Of a DNA stretch of 64,000 nucleotides, positions 26,760-35,958 are shown one piece after another. Source of the stretch: Brassicibacter mesophilus (GTDB taxonomy: Bacteria > Bacillota > Clostridia > Tissierellales > Proteiniboraceae); contig NZ_JBNPXI010000024.1 of assembly GCF_050433385.1 (NCBI RefSeq), positions 1-64,000 of the forward strand, read 5' to 3'. The notes below the pieces were generated by a model, which had not been told where the DNA came from, did no database searches, and saw only the letters and a program-made list of their open reading frames with translations. The translations under genes and the position numbers were made by a program. Every line of letters starts with the position of its first letter. The first letter of the stretch is position 1.

Positions 26760-28010
26760 TTACACTTCTTTCGTCTGCATATAATCACTTTTTTTATTAT
26801 CTAATATATATAGTCTGTACATGAGTAAAGAACCGAACAGTGACAATATTCCTACTAGAATCCATAGATATCTAATTCCGGTATGCTTTACATAAATACC
26901 TGCAAACATCGGTCCAATAATAAATCCTAATTTTCGTATAATAGGAAATATTGAGTTGAATCTGCCTCTATGTGTAATAGGTGTATGATTCGCAATATAT
27001 ACGCTTGTATTTGTTGCAACAATTATTTCTCCTATAGTCCATATAATTGTTGAAATTATAAACATATAGTATGTATTTATAAAAAATATCATTCCGAATC
27101 CAACCGCATACAATAGTCCTCCAATAGATATACTGAAAGATGACTTCACATTTTTAGTTAATGATGTAACAATTACTGTAAATATACTACACATCACAGC
27201 ATTTACTGTCATAAGACTCCCGAATATTGCCGATCCATTGTCCCCAAAAACATCGACGATTTGCAAGGATAAACCAAAATTAAATTGTGAAAATACAATA
27301 AAATATATAACTATGATAAATGAAAACATTAATAATGTAGGTCTCTTAATAAGTGCTGTCAATAAGCTGCCCTCTTCTGAACTCTCAAAAGTTTTAGTTT
27401 GTGTTTCATGTATTTTTTGTTTATCTGGCATAGTTTCAGGTACGAACATTGCTACAAGTACTACTGATATGAAAGTGGTTATAGCATCTCCAAGAAAAAA
27501 CCACATTAAGTAGTTTTTATATAAAAAACCTGCTAGTAAAGGGCCTACAGAATATCCTATATTTATTGCCATGTACTCTAATGAAAATGCTGATTTTCTT
27601 TGCTCTCCTTCAGTTAAATCCGTAATAATAGTACTAAATATAGGCTGTGAAAAACCAAAAGCAAAGCTTGAAATCATTAATATAGCTGTAATAGTAATTG
27701 GATCATTAATAAACGCACATAGTGCATACCCTATACCAGCAGTAGTTCTAAATATTACAAGTATCTTTTTCCTTCCTATTTTGTCTGTAAGCTTACCTCC
27801 GATCATGGCCCCTATCATTCCTAATGCTGCATTCACTGCGACTATACTTCCAACTACTCCAATATTTATCCCAATCTTATTCGTTAAGAACATTGTCAAA
27901 AATGGTGCAACAAAATTCCCCATGTTATTAACTATTGATGCAAAAAATAATACATAGATGCTCATAGGCAAGCCCTTATAAGGACTAATGTATGCTTTTA
28001 CCCTACTCAT
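26760..28010 (-). CDS. MFS transporter, drug-efflux type
   Basis: This is a 416-residue protein with twelve membrane segments. Motif A is seen as GGKLTDKIGRKKILV (about residues 70-84), and a related block IANHTPITHRGRFNSI lies in the second half. The arrangement resembles MdtG/MdtH-type multidrug exporters. The ATG has GGGGGTGG-type upstream DNA. It is a single-gene unit. The 255-bp region upstream, to the T-box leader at 28270, is AT-rich with no recognised element. Confidence 0.85.
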   Translation of the reverse strand: MSRVKAYISPYKGLPMSIYVLFFASIVNNMGNFVAPFLTMFLTNKIGINIGVVGSIVAVNAALGMIGAMIGGKLTDKIGRKKILVIFRTTAGIGYALCAFINDPITITAILMISSFAFGFSQPIFSTIITDLTEGEQRKSAFSLEYMAINIGYSVGPLLAGFLYKNYLMWFFLGDAITTFISVVLVAMFVPETMPDKQKIHETQTKTFESSEEGSLLTALIKRPTLLMFSFIIVIYFIVFSQFNFGLSLQIVDVFGDNGSAIFGSLMTVNAVMCSIFTVIVTSLTKNVKSSFSISIGGLLYAVGFGMIFFINTYYMFIISTIIWTIGEIIVATNTSVYIANHTPITHRGRFNSIFPIIRKLGFIIGPMFAGIYVKHTGIRYLWILVGILSLFGSLLMYRLYILDNKKSDYMQTKEV

Positions 28011-28269
28011 ATTCCACCCCCGCTATAAGTATAAAACTTATAATATCTGCCATATATTTATAAGCTATTATATCATATTAACCCTCTATCTTTTTCCATA
28101 AATCAACAAAAATATATTTCTGTCAAATATCAGTCTATTATCCGTTGGCTATTTTATGTCACTATTAAAATGCTATTTAAAATATTTGTTAAATACAATA
28201 TTACATTTACAAAAAACCATTGACAATCTTCAGAATATTTCATATAATGGCTAATAAATTAAGATATAC

Positions 28270-28510
28270 AAATATAGTGAAGGGAAAAGTAAATGTTAGG
28301 AAGCTCACAGCGAGTCAGGAGGGGTGAAAGCCTGATAGATAAGAGTAGCATTGAAAGACATCCCAGAATAGATTATCTGAACGTCCCTTAGACAACTAGG
28401 ATAATACGGTTTTCCCCGTTATAGGAATTGAGAGAACTATTTATAATGGTTAATTAGAATGGCACCGTGGGTATCAATCTCACTTCTTTATAGAAGTGGG
28501 ATTTTTTTAT
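28270..28510 (+). promoter_or_regulatory. T-box leader (Asn specifier) of the AspRS gene, with first terminator
   Basis: Stem I base AAGGGA (28280-28285) pairs exactly with TCCCTT (28384-28389). The 5' strand carries AAAGTA, the usual S-turn side. The codon AAC (28380-28382) followed by G sits just above the base helix, where the specifier is expected, so the cognate tRNA is Asn. The distal hairpin TCAGG/CCTGA is at about 28314-28336. The T-box motif AGAATGGCACCGTGGG is at 28456-28471. Its TGGC fits a GCCA tRNA end, as tRNA-Asn has discriminator G. The terminator AATCTCACTTC/AGAAGTGGGATT with a T-run is at 28476-28508. Confidence 0.85.
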
Positions 28511-28572
28511 TCCACACAAATAAAGCATGTGCACACTTTATTTATCGTTCTATTACTATTATATTCAGTTAA

Positions 28573-28621
28573 AAAGAGTGGTACCGCGGTAAATCGTCTC
28601 TTCAATAAGAGGCGTTTTTTT
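28573..28621 (+). promoter_or_regulatory. Second T-box antiterminator/terminator module without its own Stem I
   Basis: A second T-box motif, AGAGTGGTACCGCGG (28575-28589), is followed by CGTCTCTT/AAGAGGCG and a T-run (terminator, 28595-28621). AAGAG before the motif can pair with CTCTT of the terminator arm to form the antiterminator. Only about 65 nt separate it from the first terminator, too short for a Stem I. Its TGGT bulge would prefer discriminator A, and could only wobble with G of tRNA-Asn. The gene start lies 56 bp downstream. Confidence 0.8.
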
Positions 28622-28676
28622 CTTTTTGGGCGCCCTTCTTATACTAAAATTCTTATATTATAAGGAGGTAGTTAAT

Positions 28677-29966
28677 GTGAAAAGAGTATTAGTACATGAG
28701 CTTGCTTATCATGTAAATCAGGAAATTATGATTAAAGGTTGGTTACACAGAATAAGAGCATTAGGTAAAATAGCCTTTCTCTTGGTAAGAGATAGAAGTG
28801 GTATAGTTCAATGTGTAGTAAATACAAAAGAAATAGATATTAAGGAGTTAAAGCTGGAAAGTGTAATAGAAGTAATAGGAAAGTTGGTTGAAAATCCATC
28901 TTGTAAAAATGGTATAGAAATACAGTCATCTGCTATAAACACCCTTTCATTGGTTAAGGAAGACTTACCTATTGAGATTAACAAGGATGAGTTAGAGGTT
29001 AATCTTGATGTGATGTTAAATAACAGAGTTATCAGCCTTAGAAACCCAAGAGTCAATGCTATTTTTAAAATTCAAGCATCTCTTGCTCAAGCTTTTTCGA
29101 GCTTCTTAATAAGAGAAGGCTTTACTGAAATCTTTACACCAAAAATAGTATCAGAGGGTACGGAAGGAGGTACGGAGCTATTCAAGATTAAGTACTTTGA
29201 TAGAGAGGCATATCTTGCTCAAAGTCCTCAGTTCTATAAACAGATGATGGTTGGTGCTGGCTATGAAAGAGTCTTTGAAATAGGACATGTTTATAGAGCT
29301 GAGAGTCATGATACAAAGAGGCACCTTAATGAATTCATAAGCTTAGACTTGGAAATGGGGTTCATCGAAGATGAATATGAAATAATGGAACTCGAAACAA
29401 AACTACTTAAATATATGCTAGAACACGTTCAAGAGACTTGCTGTCATGAACTTAACCTCCTCAGTGTCAATATGCCTAAAATAGAAGGAGAAATAATAAA
29501 ATTAAAACTATCAGAAGCAATAGAAATTTTGAAGAAAAAATATAATAAATTAAATCTTGAAAAGGATATAGACCCTGAAGGCGAAAAACTAATTTCAAAA
29601 TATGTTAAGGAAGAATACAACTCTGACTTCGTATTTCTCACACATTATCCACAAGCTAAAAGACCAATGTATACTATGCCGGCTTCTAATGGTGAAACTC
29701 ACAGCTTTGACCTTATATTTCGAGGCTTAGAAATTACAACTGGTGGCCAAAGAATTCATAGCTATGGACAATTAAGCGATGCCATGATAAACCACGGACT
29801 TAATCTAGAAAATTTTGAAGGCTATTTATCTACATTTAGATATGGTATGCCTCCTCATGGGGGGTTAGCTATAGGTCTAGAAAGATTGACAGCTATGTTA
29901 TTAGGGTTTGAAAATGTGCGTGAAGCAGTATTATTTACAAGAGACAAGCTTAGATTAGTGCCTTAA
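28677..29966 (+). CDS. Aspartyl-tRNA synthetase, archaeal type, probably non-discriminating (Asp/Asn)
   Basis: It attaches Asp to tRNA. The anticodon-binding OB fold is at residues 1-100, followed by the class II core: motif 2 as FEIGHVYRAESHDTKRHLNE and LDLEMGF, AspRS-type KRPMYTMPA, and motif 3 GLAIGLERLTAMLLG. Length 429 fits the archaeal AspS2 type; the bacterial insertion domain is absent. The Asn specifier of the leader argues that its cellular role is Asp-tRNA-Asn for amidation by GatCAB. The start is GTG at 28677 after AAGGAGG; the ATG two bases earlier is out of frame. Confidence 0.88.
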   Translation: MKRVLVHELAYHVNQEIMIKGWLHRIRALGKIAFLLVRDRSGIVQCVVNTKEIDIKELKLESVIEVIGKLVENPSCKNGIEIQSSAINTLSLVKEDLPIEINKDELEVNLDVMLNNRVISLRNPRVNAIFKIQASLAQAFSSFLIREGFTEIFTPKIVSEGTEGGTELFKIKYFDREAYLAQSPQFYKQMMVGAGYERVFEIGHVYRAESHDTKRHLNEFISLDLEMGFIEDEYEIMELETKLLKYMLEHVQETCCHELNLLSVNMPKIEGEIIKLKLSEAIEILKKKYNKLNLEKDIDPEGEKLISKYVKEEYNSDFVFLTHYPQAKRPMYTMPASNGETHSFDLIFRGLEITTGGQRIHSYGQLSDAMINHGLNLENFEGYLSTFRYGMPPHGGLAIGLERLTAMLLGFENVREAVLFTRDKLRLVP

Positions 29967-29974
29967 AACTAAAA

Positions 29975-30010
29975 TGCCAGTGTAGTAAATATATATTTAC
30001 TACACTGGCA
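29975..30010. terminator. Palindromic hairpin between the AspRS gene and the DUF4438 gene
   Basis: GCCAGTGTAGTAAAT and its exact reverse complement are separated by a few bases. It sits between two converging genes and probably ends both transcripts, although the T-runs are short. Confidence 0.6.
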
Positions 30011-30020
30011 CCATCTATGC

Positions 30021-30884
30021 CTATTTTACATTCAAATAATATGCTATATTCGCATCTTGAGACTTAATGCCCTTTATCTTCATAGTTTTTGAACTCATAA
30101 TAACAGTAATTCCTGGGCCATGTCCGGACTTTATACAATCACTATGAACCACTACACCAATTGACACAGCTCCTTTTAAATACTGTCGTCCATTTGTATT
30201 ATCACAATCTCTTAATAGTACTAAATCTCCAAACCTAAGTTTATCTAATCCAAACTCCTTGTTCGCTTCTTCATCACCTGTCATTATATCATAGTCCCCT
30301 GAAAACGCAGTTAAACTTCCCACGCCTGAACCCATAAGATATGCAGGAACTTCTGTCACCACAGGAACCTCTATTATTCCATCTTCATTTTCTTTTATTC
30401 CTAGATTATCGAATAGGTTAGGATCAATATTCATGCATTTTATATCACTATGGTCTTCTATTTTCAAACCCTGACCATAAGCCTTTATTAGGATAGAATC
30501 TCCTATAGCCATTTTTTCCATGTCATCTTCACTGAAATATATAAGTACATGCTCTATCCCGCCATGCATGCCCGTTACATATCCTTTTGCTCCTTTAGCT
30601 TCACCAGAAACAACCTTCGCTTCATTTCCTATACATGATAAAAGCATTAAAGCATTGTTTTCATTAACATTATCATTTTTAATGCTAACTCCGGGCTCTA
30701 TATGGTCTCCTACCCATTCCATGCAAGAATCTCCAATTTTAACATTGTAAGTAATTCCTCCAGTAGCCGGTAGTACTTCAGCTATACCTTCTCTGTTTAT
30801 TCTAAATGGATTAGAAGATATAGGGCTATGGATCTTACCTTGTACAGATTGCATAACTAACCTTTGCTTGTTCGTTTTTACCAC
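30021..30884 (-). CDS. DUF4438 domain-containing protein
   Basis: The 287-residue protein matches the DUF4438 family along its length (GKIHSPISSNPFRIN near the start, GYVTGMHGGIEHVLIYF in the middle, AYLMGSGVGSLTAFSGDYDI later, and a late SIGVVVHSDCIKSGHGPG). A structure exists for a Thermotoga member, but the function is unknown to me. The GTG start is preceded by GGGGG. There is no signal peptide. It lies 86 bp upstream of the Nudix gene on the same strand, so the two may be co-transcribed. Confidence 0.8.
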   Translation of the reverse strand: MVKTNKQRLVMQSVQGKIHSPISSNPFRINREGIAEVLPATGGITYNVKIGDSCMEWVGDHIEPGVSIKNDNVNENNALMLLSCIGNEAKVVSGEAKGAKGYVTGMHGGIEHVLIYFSEDDMEKMAIGDSILIKAYGQGLKIEDHSDIKCMNIDPNLFDNLGIKENEDGIIEVPVVTEVPAYLMGSGVGSLTAFSGDYDIMTGDEEANKEFGLDKLRFGDLVLLRDCDNTNGRQYLKGAVSIGVVVHSDCIKSGHGPGITVIMSSKTMKIKGIKSQDANIAYYLNVK

Positions 30885-30970
30885 AATATTGCCCCCTTAC
30901 TTATATTAATGTTTTCTTAAAAGACCTAATACCATTATACTATTAATTCATCGTTAATATAAGCAACCCT

Positions 30971-31360
30971 TTACTCAAATATACTTTGCAGCTTCTTAAC
31001 AAAAAATATATCAGCAGGAGCAATATTATAGTAGTTAATCAGCTTCTTATCTACCCATCTGTATTCCGAATGATCAATTAACATAATATCTCCTTTAACT
31101 ATTTCACAGATATAAGCTATAAGTCTTATTGTCTTGTCATCATATTTGTAAATATTTTCTCCGAAGTAATCTTTTACTTTGATATCAATACACATTTCTT
31201 CTCTAAGCTCTCTTTTCAAGCTTTCTTCTGGTGTTTCCCCATATTCTACCTTCCCCCCAGGGAACTCCCAATATCCACCTAAGCTTTTATCTGCCTTTCG
31301 TTTTGCTATCATTATTTCACTATTACTATTCATTAAGATAGCTGCAACTACATCTAGCAT
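30971..31360 (-). CDS. Nudix hydrolase, MutT-like
   Basis: The Nudix box is complete: GGKVEYGETPEESLKRE followed by LREEM (residues 35-56), with all metal-binding glutamates. At 129 residues it has the size and N-terminus (VVAAILMNSNSEIMIAKRKADKSLGGYWEFPGGK region) of MutT/CTP-pyrophosphohydrolase proteins that clean up 8-oxo-dGTP or related nucleotides. Which nucleotide it prefers cannot be told. It starts 23 bp after the lipoprotein gene stop. Confidence 0.88.
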   Translation of the reverse strand: MLDVVAAILMNSNSEIMIAKRKADKSLGGYWEFPGGKVEYGETPEESLKRELREEMCIDIKVKDYFGENIYKYDDKTIRLIAYICEIVKGDIMLIDHSEYRWVDKKLINYYNIAPADIFFVKKLQSIFE

Positions 31361-31383
31361 GTTTTCACCTCTACAGAGTTTCT

Positions 31384-32916
31384 TTATTCTTGGTTGCCTA
31401 GGTCTAATAAAAAATCATTCCATTCTTCAACATAATGTCCTGTAGCCCATTCTGCCATTACCACAGTCTCATTATCTTTCAAACCTATTTTTTGTAATGG
31501 TGTTTTTTCTATCTGCCCATTTTGTACTCCATATACTATTATTTCATTTTTAGTGATAACAAGTGCTATATCTTTATTAGGAGAAACATAAGCATCAACA
31601 GCTCCTGGAACCCTGTCTTTTATAGATGTCCAAGGGACATATAACTCATCATAGAATATCAGTTTAGATGGAGGTATGATATTTATGCTATAATCAGTCG
31701 AAACAATTTCGCTGTCTTCTTTATGATTTATCCTTCCTTTAAAAAACCAATGTCCTAGCTTTCTTTCCAATCCAAAATTATCCAATAATTCTTCGCTATA
31801 AATGATGTCTTTTCTATCAATGTTATGCGAGCTTATTGCTTTCTGTATCCCAAGCTTCATTGAGTCAATCCCGTCTTCTCCTAATAAGTCTATCATTCTA
31901 ACATTCTTCTTGCTTGCAAGACTATCGATAGGTAAAACTTGAAGCTTGCTTTCATACCACTTTTTATCACTATCTTCATATCCACCTTCCCCAATAATCT
32001 CAATGGAAACATAGTCGTTTCCTATATAATCAATTCGCTTATATATTCTGCCTATTTTCTCCTTCCATTGAGAACGATCAATGGACATGTTAGGTATCTC
32101 ATTAATCTCATCAGCCAAGATTTTATATGCATTTAATAAGTCTTCGGTTCTTCCATTTTCAGTTTTTCTATCAAATTCTATTTCCCAAAAACCACTTCTT
32201 CTTGGGAATGTTATCCCCTCAATTTCTACAGTAGGATTTACATTTTTGTTTTTTGATGAAATCCATAAGGTTCTGTAGCTATATTCATGTAGCTGATCTA
32301 AATTCTTACTATTCTCTTTATCCGCATTGGTACGAAGGCCTATTAGAACACCAGAACGTATAAGGTCATCTTCCTTGTACCCTTGAAAATTATAGTTTTC
32401 AGCTTTTTTTTGCTCATCTTCTAGATTAGGACTATAGCCTACTTCATCTGAAACCTTTTTTAAATAGAAATTAAATTTATTAATACTTAAAACGAGCTGT
32501 TCATCATTTATTCTAATAATCTCACAAAAAAATTTATCTTTATCAATAACTGTTATAACTTCTATTTGTTCATCAGACAATTTAAATTCTTCTAAAAAAG
32601 ATTTATGATTGTATAAAAAATATTCTTGCCCATTTACACGCTTAATCTGATATTGTGGATCCTTTAAGAAATAATCTCCCAACACAATATATTCATCAGA
32701 AAATCTAAGTTCTTTCCCTAACCATTCATTTACTTGGCTCTCCTCAGTGTTAGAGCCTCCACCGATTATTTCAACAATATTCCAAGTTCCAATAATCGGA
32801 AGCTGCTTGTTCTTAGGAGGTGCGATTTTTCGAGTAGAATCCGAGGGCGTAACAGCACAGCCATTTATTAGTAGAGTAGCCAAAATTAGCAAAATAAAAA
32901 CTTTAATTCTCTTCAC
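31384..32916 (-). CDS. Lipoprotein of unknown function coupled to a histidine kinase
   Basis: The 510-residue product starts at a GTG that follows the kinase stop directly. The signal ends in LLINGC (Cys20), a lipobox, so it is anchored outside the cell. The first 150 residues are beta-rich; two similar-looking parts follow, and the last 60 residues (DAYVSPNKDIALVITKNEII) look like a beta-propeller or WD-type blade. I do not recognise the family. Direct coupling to the sensor kinase gene suggests it senses or modulates the kinase signal at the cell surface. This is inference. Confidence 0.6.
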   Translation of the reverse strand: MKRIKVFILLILATLLINGCAVTPSDSTRKIAPPKNKQLPIIGTWNIVEIIGGGSNTEESQVNEWLGKELRFSDEYIVLGDYFLKDPQYQIKRVNGQEYFLYNHKSFLEEFKLSDEQIEVITVIDKDKFFCEIIRINDEQLVLSINKFNFYLKKVSDEVGYSPNLEDEQKKAENYNFQGYKEDDLIRSGVLIGLRTNADKENSKNLDQLHEYSYRTLWISSKNKNVNPTVEIEGITFPRRSGFWEIEFDRKTENGRTEDLLNAYKILADEINEIPNMSIDRSQWKEKIGRIYKRIDYIGNDYVSIEIIGEGGYEDSDKKWYESKLQVLPIDSLASKKNVRMIDLLGEDGIDSMKLGIQKAISSHNIDRKDIIYSEELLDNFGLERKLGHWFFKGRINHKEDSEIVSTDYSINIIPPSKLIFYDELYVPWTSIKDRVPGAVDAYVSPNKDIALVITKNEIIVYGVQNGQIEKTPLQKIGLKDNETVVMAEWATGHYVEEWNDFLLDLGNQE

Positions 32917-34308
32917 TTAACCACGCTCCTGTAAAGGCAATGTAATGACAACTTCAGTTCCATTATTGACCTCACTTTTAATTTCAAAGCTTCCATCCAT
33001 AAGACTTATTATTTCATCACATATAGACAATCCAATGCCATTTTTTGATTTGCTTGACTTACCTTTATAGAATTTTTCTTTAACTTTAGGAAGCTCTTCA
33101 GAAGATATCCCACAGCCCGTATCACTTATGTTAAAAACAAATTCGTTACTCTCAAATCCAGCATTAAATATAACTTTTCCACCTGATGGCGTAAATTTGA
33201 AAGCATTATCTAATATGTTTATAAATATTTGCTTTAATCTGTTTCCATCTGAATAAGTCTTTGGTAAGTCATTATCATAGAAAACATGAAACTCAATTTC
33301 ATCTCTAGTGGCCCTTGGTGTAAGCTGTTTTTTGATATGCTCAATAATGCGACCCATATCAACAATATCCTTTTCAAGAGTAATTTTACCTGATACAAAC
33401 TTAGAAAAATCTAAAAGCTCCTCAACCATATGAGTAAGTCTATCACTTTCTTTTTCAATGATTTCAAGTCCATCTAGCAGCATTTCCTTAGTATCATGCC
33501 CCTGTTTCAAAGTTGCTGCCCATCCCTTAATAGAAGTTAAAGGTGTTCTTAATTCATGAGAAACTGATGATATGAAATCTGTCTTTAGCTGATCCTTTTT
33601 TATAATCTCCGATGCCATAAAATTCAACGTATCAGAAAGCTTACCTATTTCATCATCATACTTCTTACGACTCTTAACTTTAAAGTTTCCCAAAGCCATT
33701 TTCTCCGCAACAGTAGTTACTTCTCTCAAAGGACCAATGATTGAATTTGCTAATATTATACTTACCAGTCCTGAGATTAAAACTACAATTATTCCAAAAG
33801 ATATGAAAACTGACGCTATTTTATTGATATTATTATTTACTTCTCTTAATGAAGATATAAATCTTAATGCTCCAACGATTTCATCTCCTGATCTCAAAGG
33901 ATATGAGACCGCCATGACTCTTTCAGTATCATAATCTACCTTTCCAATCCATCTTCCCTTCTGGCCCTGTAAAGCTTTGGCTACATCCTCCATCTCAGAG
34001 ATATCAGAAGGTATAACACCTATAGAATCCATTATTACTTTTCCAGATAAATCAATTATTTCAACCTGAGCTTCAGTCTGCTTCCAAAAGGTATCAACAT
34101 TATTTAATACATTTTCGTGTAGTGTATCATCAGAAAAGTACTGATAATAAAGGTCTGAAGATATCTTAATTTGATTATACAAGTTATCTTCTAAGTTCTT
34201 ATAGTAGTTACGTCTTACAGTACTGATTAAAAAAATCTCTAAAGCCACTACAGTAATAATTATTATAAACATAAAATTAATTACTAGTCTCTCTTTTATA
34301 CTTTTCAC
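32917..34308 (-). CDS. Sensor histidine kinase, HAMP type, without adjacent response regulator
   Basis: The GTG at 34308 (KSIKERLVINFMF) follows GAGGGGAG; an in-frame GTG 12 codons upstream lacks a ribosome site. It has membrane segments at about residues 10-30 and 160-180, with an external domain of about 130 residues between them. HAMP, HisKA (SSVSHELRTPLTSIKGW) and an ATPase domain (LDNAFKFTP, SDTGCGISSEE, NGIGLSICDEI) follow. It resembles ResE/WalK-type kinases. No response regulator is encoded beside it, so the partner is elsewhere. The lipoprotein gene is coupled downstream. Confidence 0.85.
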   Translation of the reverse strand: MKSIKERLVINFMFIIIITVVALEIFLISTVRRNYYKNLEDNLYNQIKISSDLYYQYFSDDTLHENVLNNVDTFWKQTEAQVEIIDLSGKVIMDSIGVIPSDISEMEDVAKALQGQKGRWIGKVDYDTERVMAVSYPLRSGDEIVGALRFISSLREVNNNINKIASVFISFGIIVVLISGLVSIILANSIIGPLREVTTVAEKMALGNFKVKSRKKYDDEIGKLSDTLNFMASEIIKKDQLKTDFISSVSHELRTPLTSIKGWAATLKQGHDTKEMLLDGLEIIEKESDRLTHMVEELLDFSKFVSGKITLEKDIVDMGRIIEHIKKQLTPRATRDEIEFHVFYDNDLPKTYSDGNRLKQIFINILDNAFKFTPSGGKVIFNAGFESNEFVFNISDTGCGISSEELPKVKEKFYKGKSSKSKNGIGLSICDEIISLMDGSFEIKSEVNNGTEVVITLPLQERG

Positions 34309-34370
34309 TCTAGCTCTCCCCTCAAGGACTCTAGCAGACTGCACACCCAGGTTAAGAGATATTCTTAATA

Positions 34371-35765
34371 TTATTTAATAGGAGCTATGATATCTTCTAA
34401 CTCTGATAGTGGTATTTCAAAAGTTGGAATACCTGCTGCATAGCTTGCAATCTCATAAAGTCCAAAATATATTCCCAGCTTATCATCAGTTAAATAGAAT
34501 GATTGTTCATCGCTGATGCCAGTAAAGCCTTGATAACGCGAGAAAAAGTCTTCTTCACTTTTGCCTGTTTTGACAAGTATTTCTTTCTCTTCTTTGTTTA
34601 TAGCTTCAATCTGTTCATTTATTTTAGCATCAATCACATCTTTATACTTTGCATCTTTTTTAAATATATCTTTAAACTCGATTAGTTCTCCTGTCTTCAA
34701 ATCTATATTATAAGCAATATCATCATGTGAGCCATGGGCTCCTCCTGTATACTGATAGTAAACTACATATAGACTTAAAATATCACCTTGATTTCGCTTT
34801 TCTTCAAAGCTTACATTAGCAAAATATTTTGGAGAATTATATCCAATTTTTTGCGCTTCTTCATTTGAAATTTTCGCATAGCCGCTCATTTTATCTTTAA
34901 ATTCTAAAGCTTCCTTTTCAAATCTCTTATTAATTATATCCTGAATTTTTCCATCTTGTAACCCGGAAATAACAGGTATTTCAATATTAGCTTCAAAATA
35001 TTCATTAGACTCTTTTATTTTCTTTGTATTTATATCAACTGAATCAGGCTGTAATACTGGTTTCGTATTAACCCCTTCTTTAAATACTTCAAATGGTATT
35101 TCATACTCATCCTTGCCTTTAATTTCTTCATTAAATGCAAATTCACGTAAGAAAACAACTATATTTTTATCCCTTAAATAGAACTGCTCCTCATTGACTT
35201 CAGACGTTCTAATATCATTTTTTTCTGTATACTTTTCTTGGATATATTTTTTAATAACCTGCTTATAATCCTCTTCCCCATTTATTACCTTATCTAAAGT
35301 AACTTTTTTCCCAGTATTTAAATCAAAGTTATATGCAGTTTTAGTGCTAAAATTATAATCCTTTTGATCCTGCGTTTTCTTTGAAATCAGTATACTTATA
35401 AGATTATCACTTTTGTATGTAACTTCATAGTCAGCATCTATAGAGAGCTTTGTAAAGCTTTCATCTTCTTTGTAATTCATACTTGAGCTCTTTTGCTCTT
35501 CTACAAATGATACAACATCATTTTTTAAGATAGTGTTTATTTTATCTTGTATTTTTATATTAGAAATATTTGAAACTACAGGAATCTTCGCTTTACCTTC
35601 TATATAATTTTCTGATATATGTAATACTTCTTCATTAACTCGTATATCTTTTTTTACTTCTTGAAAAACTTCAGCCCTTGCTGATGAATGACATGCTGTT
35701 ACTGTTACAGCCATTGAACCTATTAACGCTAATCCTATTACTTGACGACATATTTTCTTTTTCAT
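34371..35765 (-). CDS. RsiV-like lipoprotein with two DUF4163/DUF3298 modules
   Basis: The N-terminal signal ends in VTVTAC, a lipobox-like sequence (Cys25). Two repeats follow: residues about 45-235 (TAYNFDLNTGKKVTLDKVI) and about 250-460 (GGAHGSHDDIAYNIDLKTGE, then TFEIPLSELEDI). Each repeat is a DUF4163 followed by a DUF3298, the fold seen in RsiV and PdaC. In RsiV it binds lysozyme and inhibits sigma-V. Here there is no transmembrane anti-sigma segment and no sigma factor gene. Cell-wall or lysozyme sensing is therefore only an inference. The ATG has AGGAGG. Confidence 0.75.
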   Translation of the reverse strand: MKKKICRQVIGLALIGSMAVTVTACHSSARAEVFQEVKKDIRVNEEVLHISENYIEGKAKIPVVSNISNIKIQDKINTILKNDVVSFVEEQKSSSMNYKEDESFTKLSIDADYEVTYKSDNLISILISKKTQDQKDYNFSTKTAYNFDLNTGKKVTLDKVINGEEDYKQVIKKYIQEKYTEKNDIRTSEVNEEQFYLRDKNIVVFLREFAFNEEIKGKDEYEIPFEVFKEGVNTKPVLQPDSVDINTKKIKESNEYFEANIEIPVISGLQDGKIQDIINKRFEKEALEFKDKMSGYAKISNEEAQKIGYNSPKYFANVSFEEKRNQGDILSLYVVYYQYTGGAHGSHDDIAYNIDLKTGELIEFKDIFKKDAKYKDVIDAKINEQIEAINKEEKEILVKTGKSEEDFFSRYQGFTGISDEQSFYLTDDKLGIYFGLYEIASYAAGIPTFEIPLSELEDIIAPIK

Positions 35766-35897
35766 TTATATTCCTCCTCGTATTGTAAGTGTCTTATAAT
35801 ATTAATCTTACCCCGTTATTACAGTTAATGCGTTACAAAAGAGTTACGGTTTGGAAAATATTGATTTAAATAATTACGCATCATTAGTAAGAACAAA

Positions 35898-35929
35898 AAA
35901 TAAGAGACAAAATATTTTGTCTCTTATTT
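35898..35929 (-). terminator. Terminator of the cystine-type symporter gene
   Basis: AAATAAGAGACAAA pairs with TTTGTCTCTTATTT, a perfect 14-bp stem just after the stop of the minus-strand gene, with T-runs on both sides. Confidence 0.8.
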
Positions 35930-35958
35930 CTTTCATTTATATTATCAATCATTTATTA

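Noticed and set aside
27571..27957. 128-codon plus-strand open frame
   Set aside because: It is antisense to the MFS transporter gene, which has its motifs and a ribosome site. It is judged to be a shadow.
28675..28677. ATG as start of the AspRS gene
   Set aside because: It is out of frame with the synthetase; the overlapping GTG at 28677 is in frame and at the right distance from AAGGAGG.
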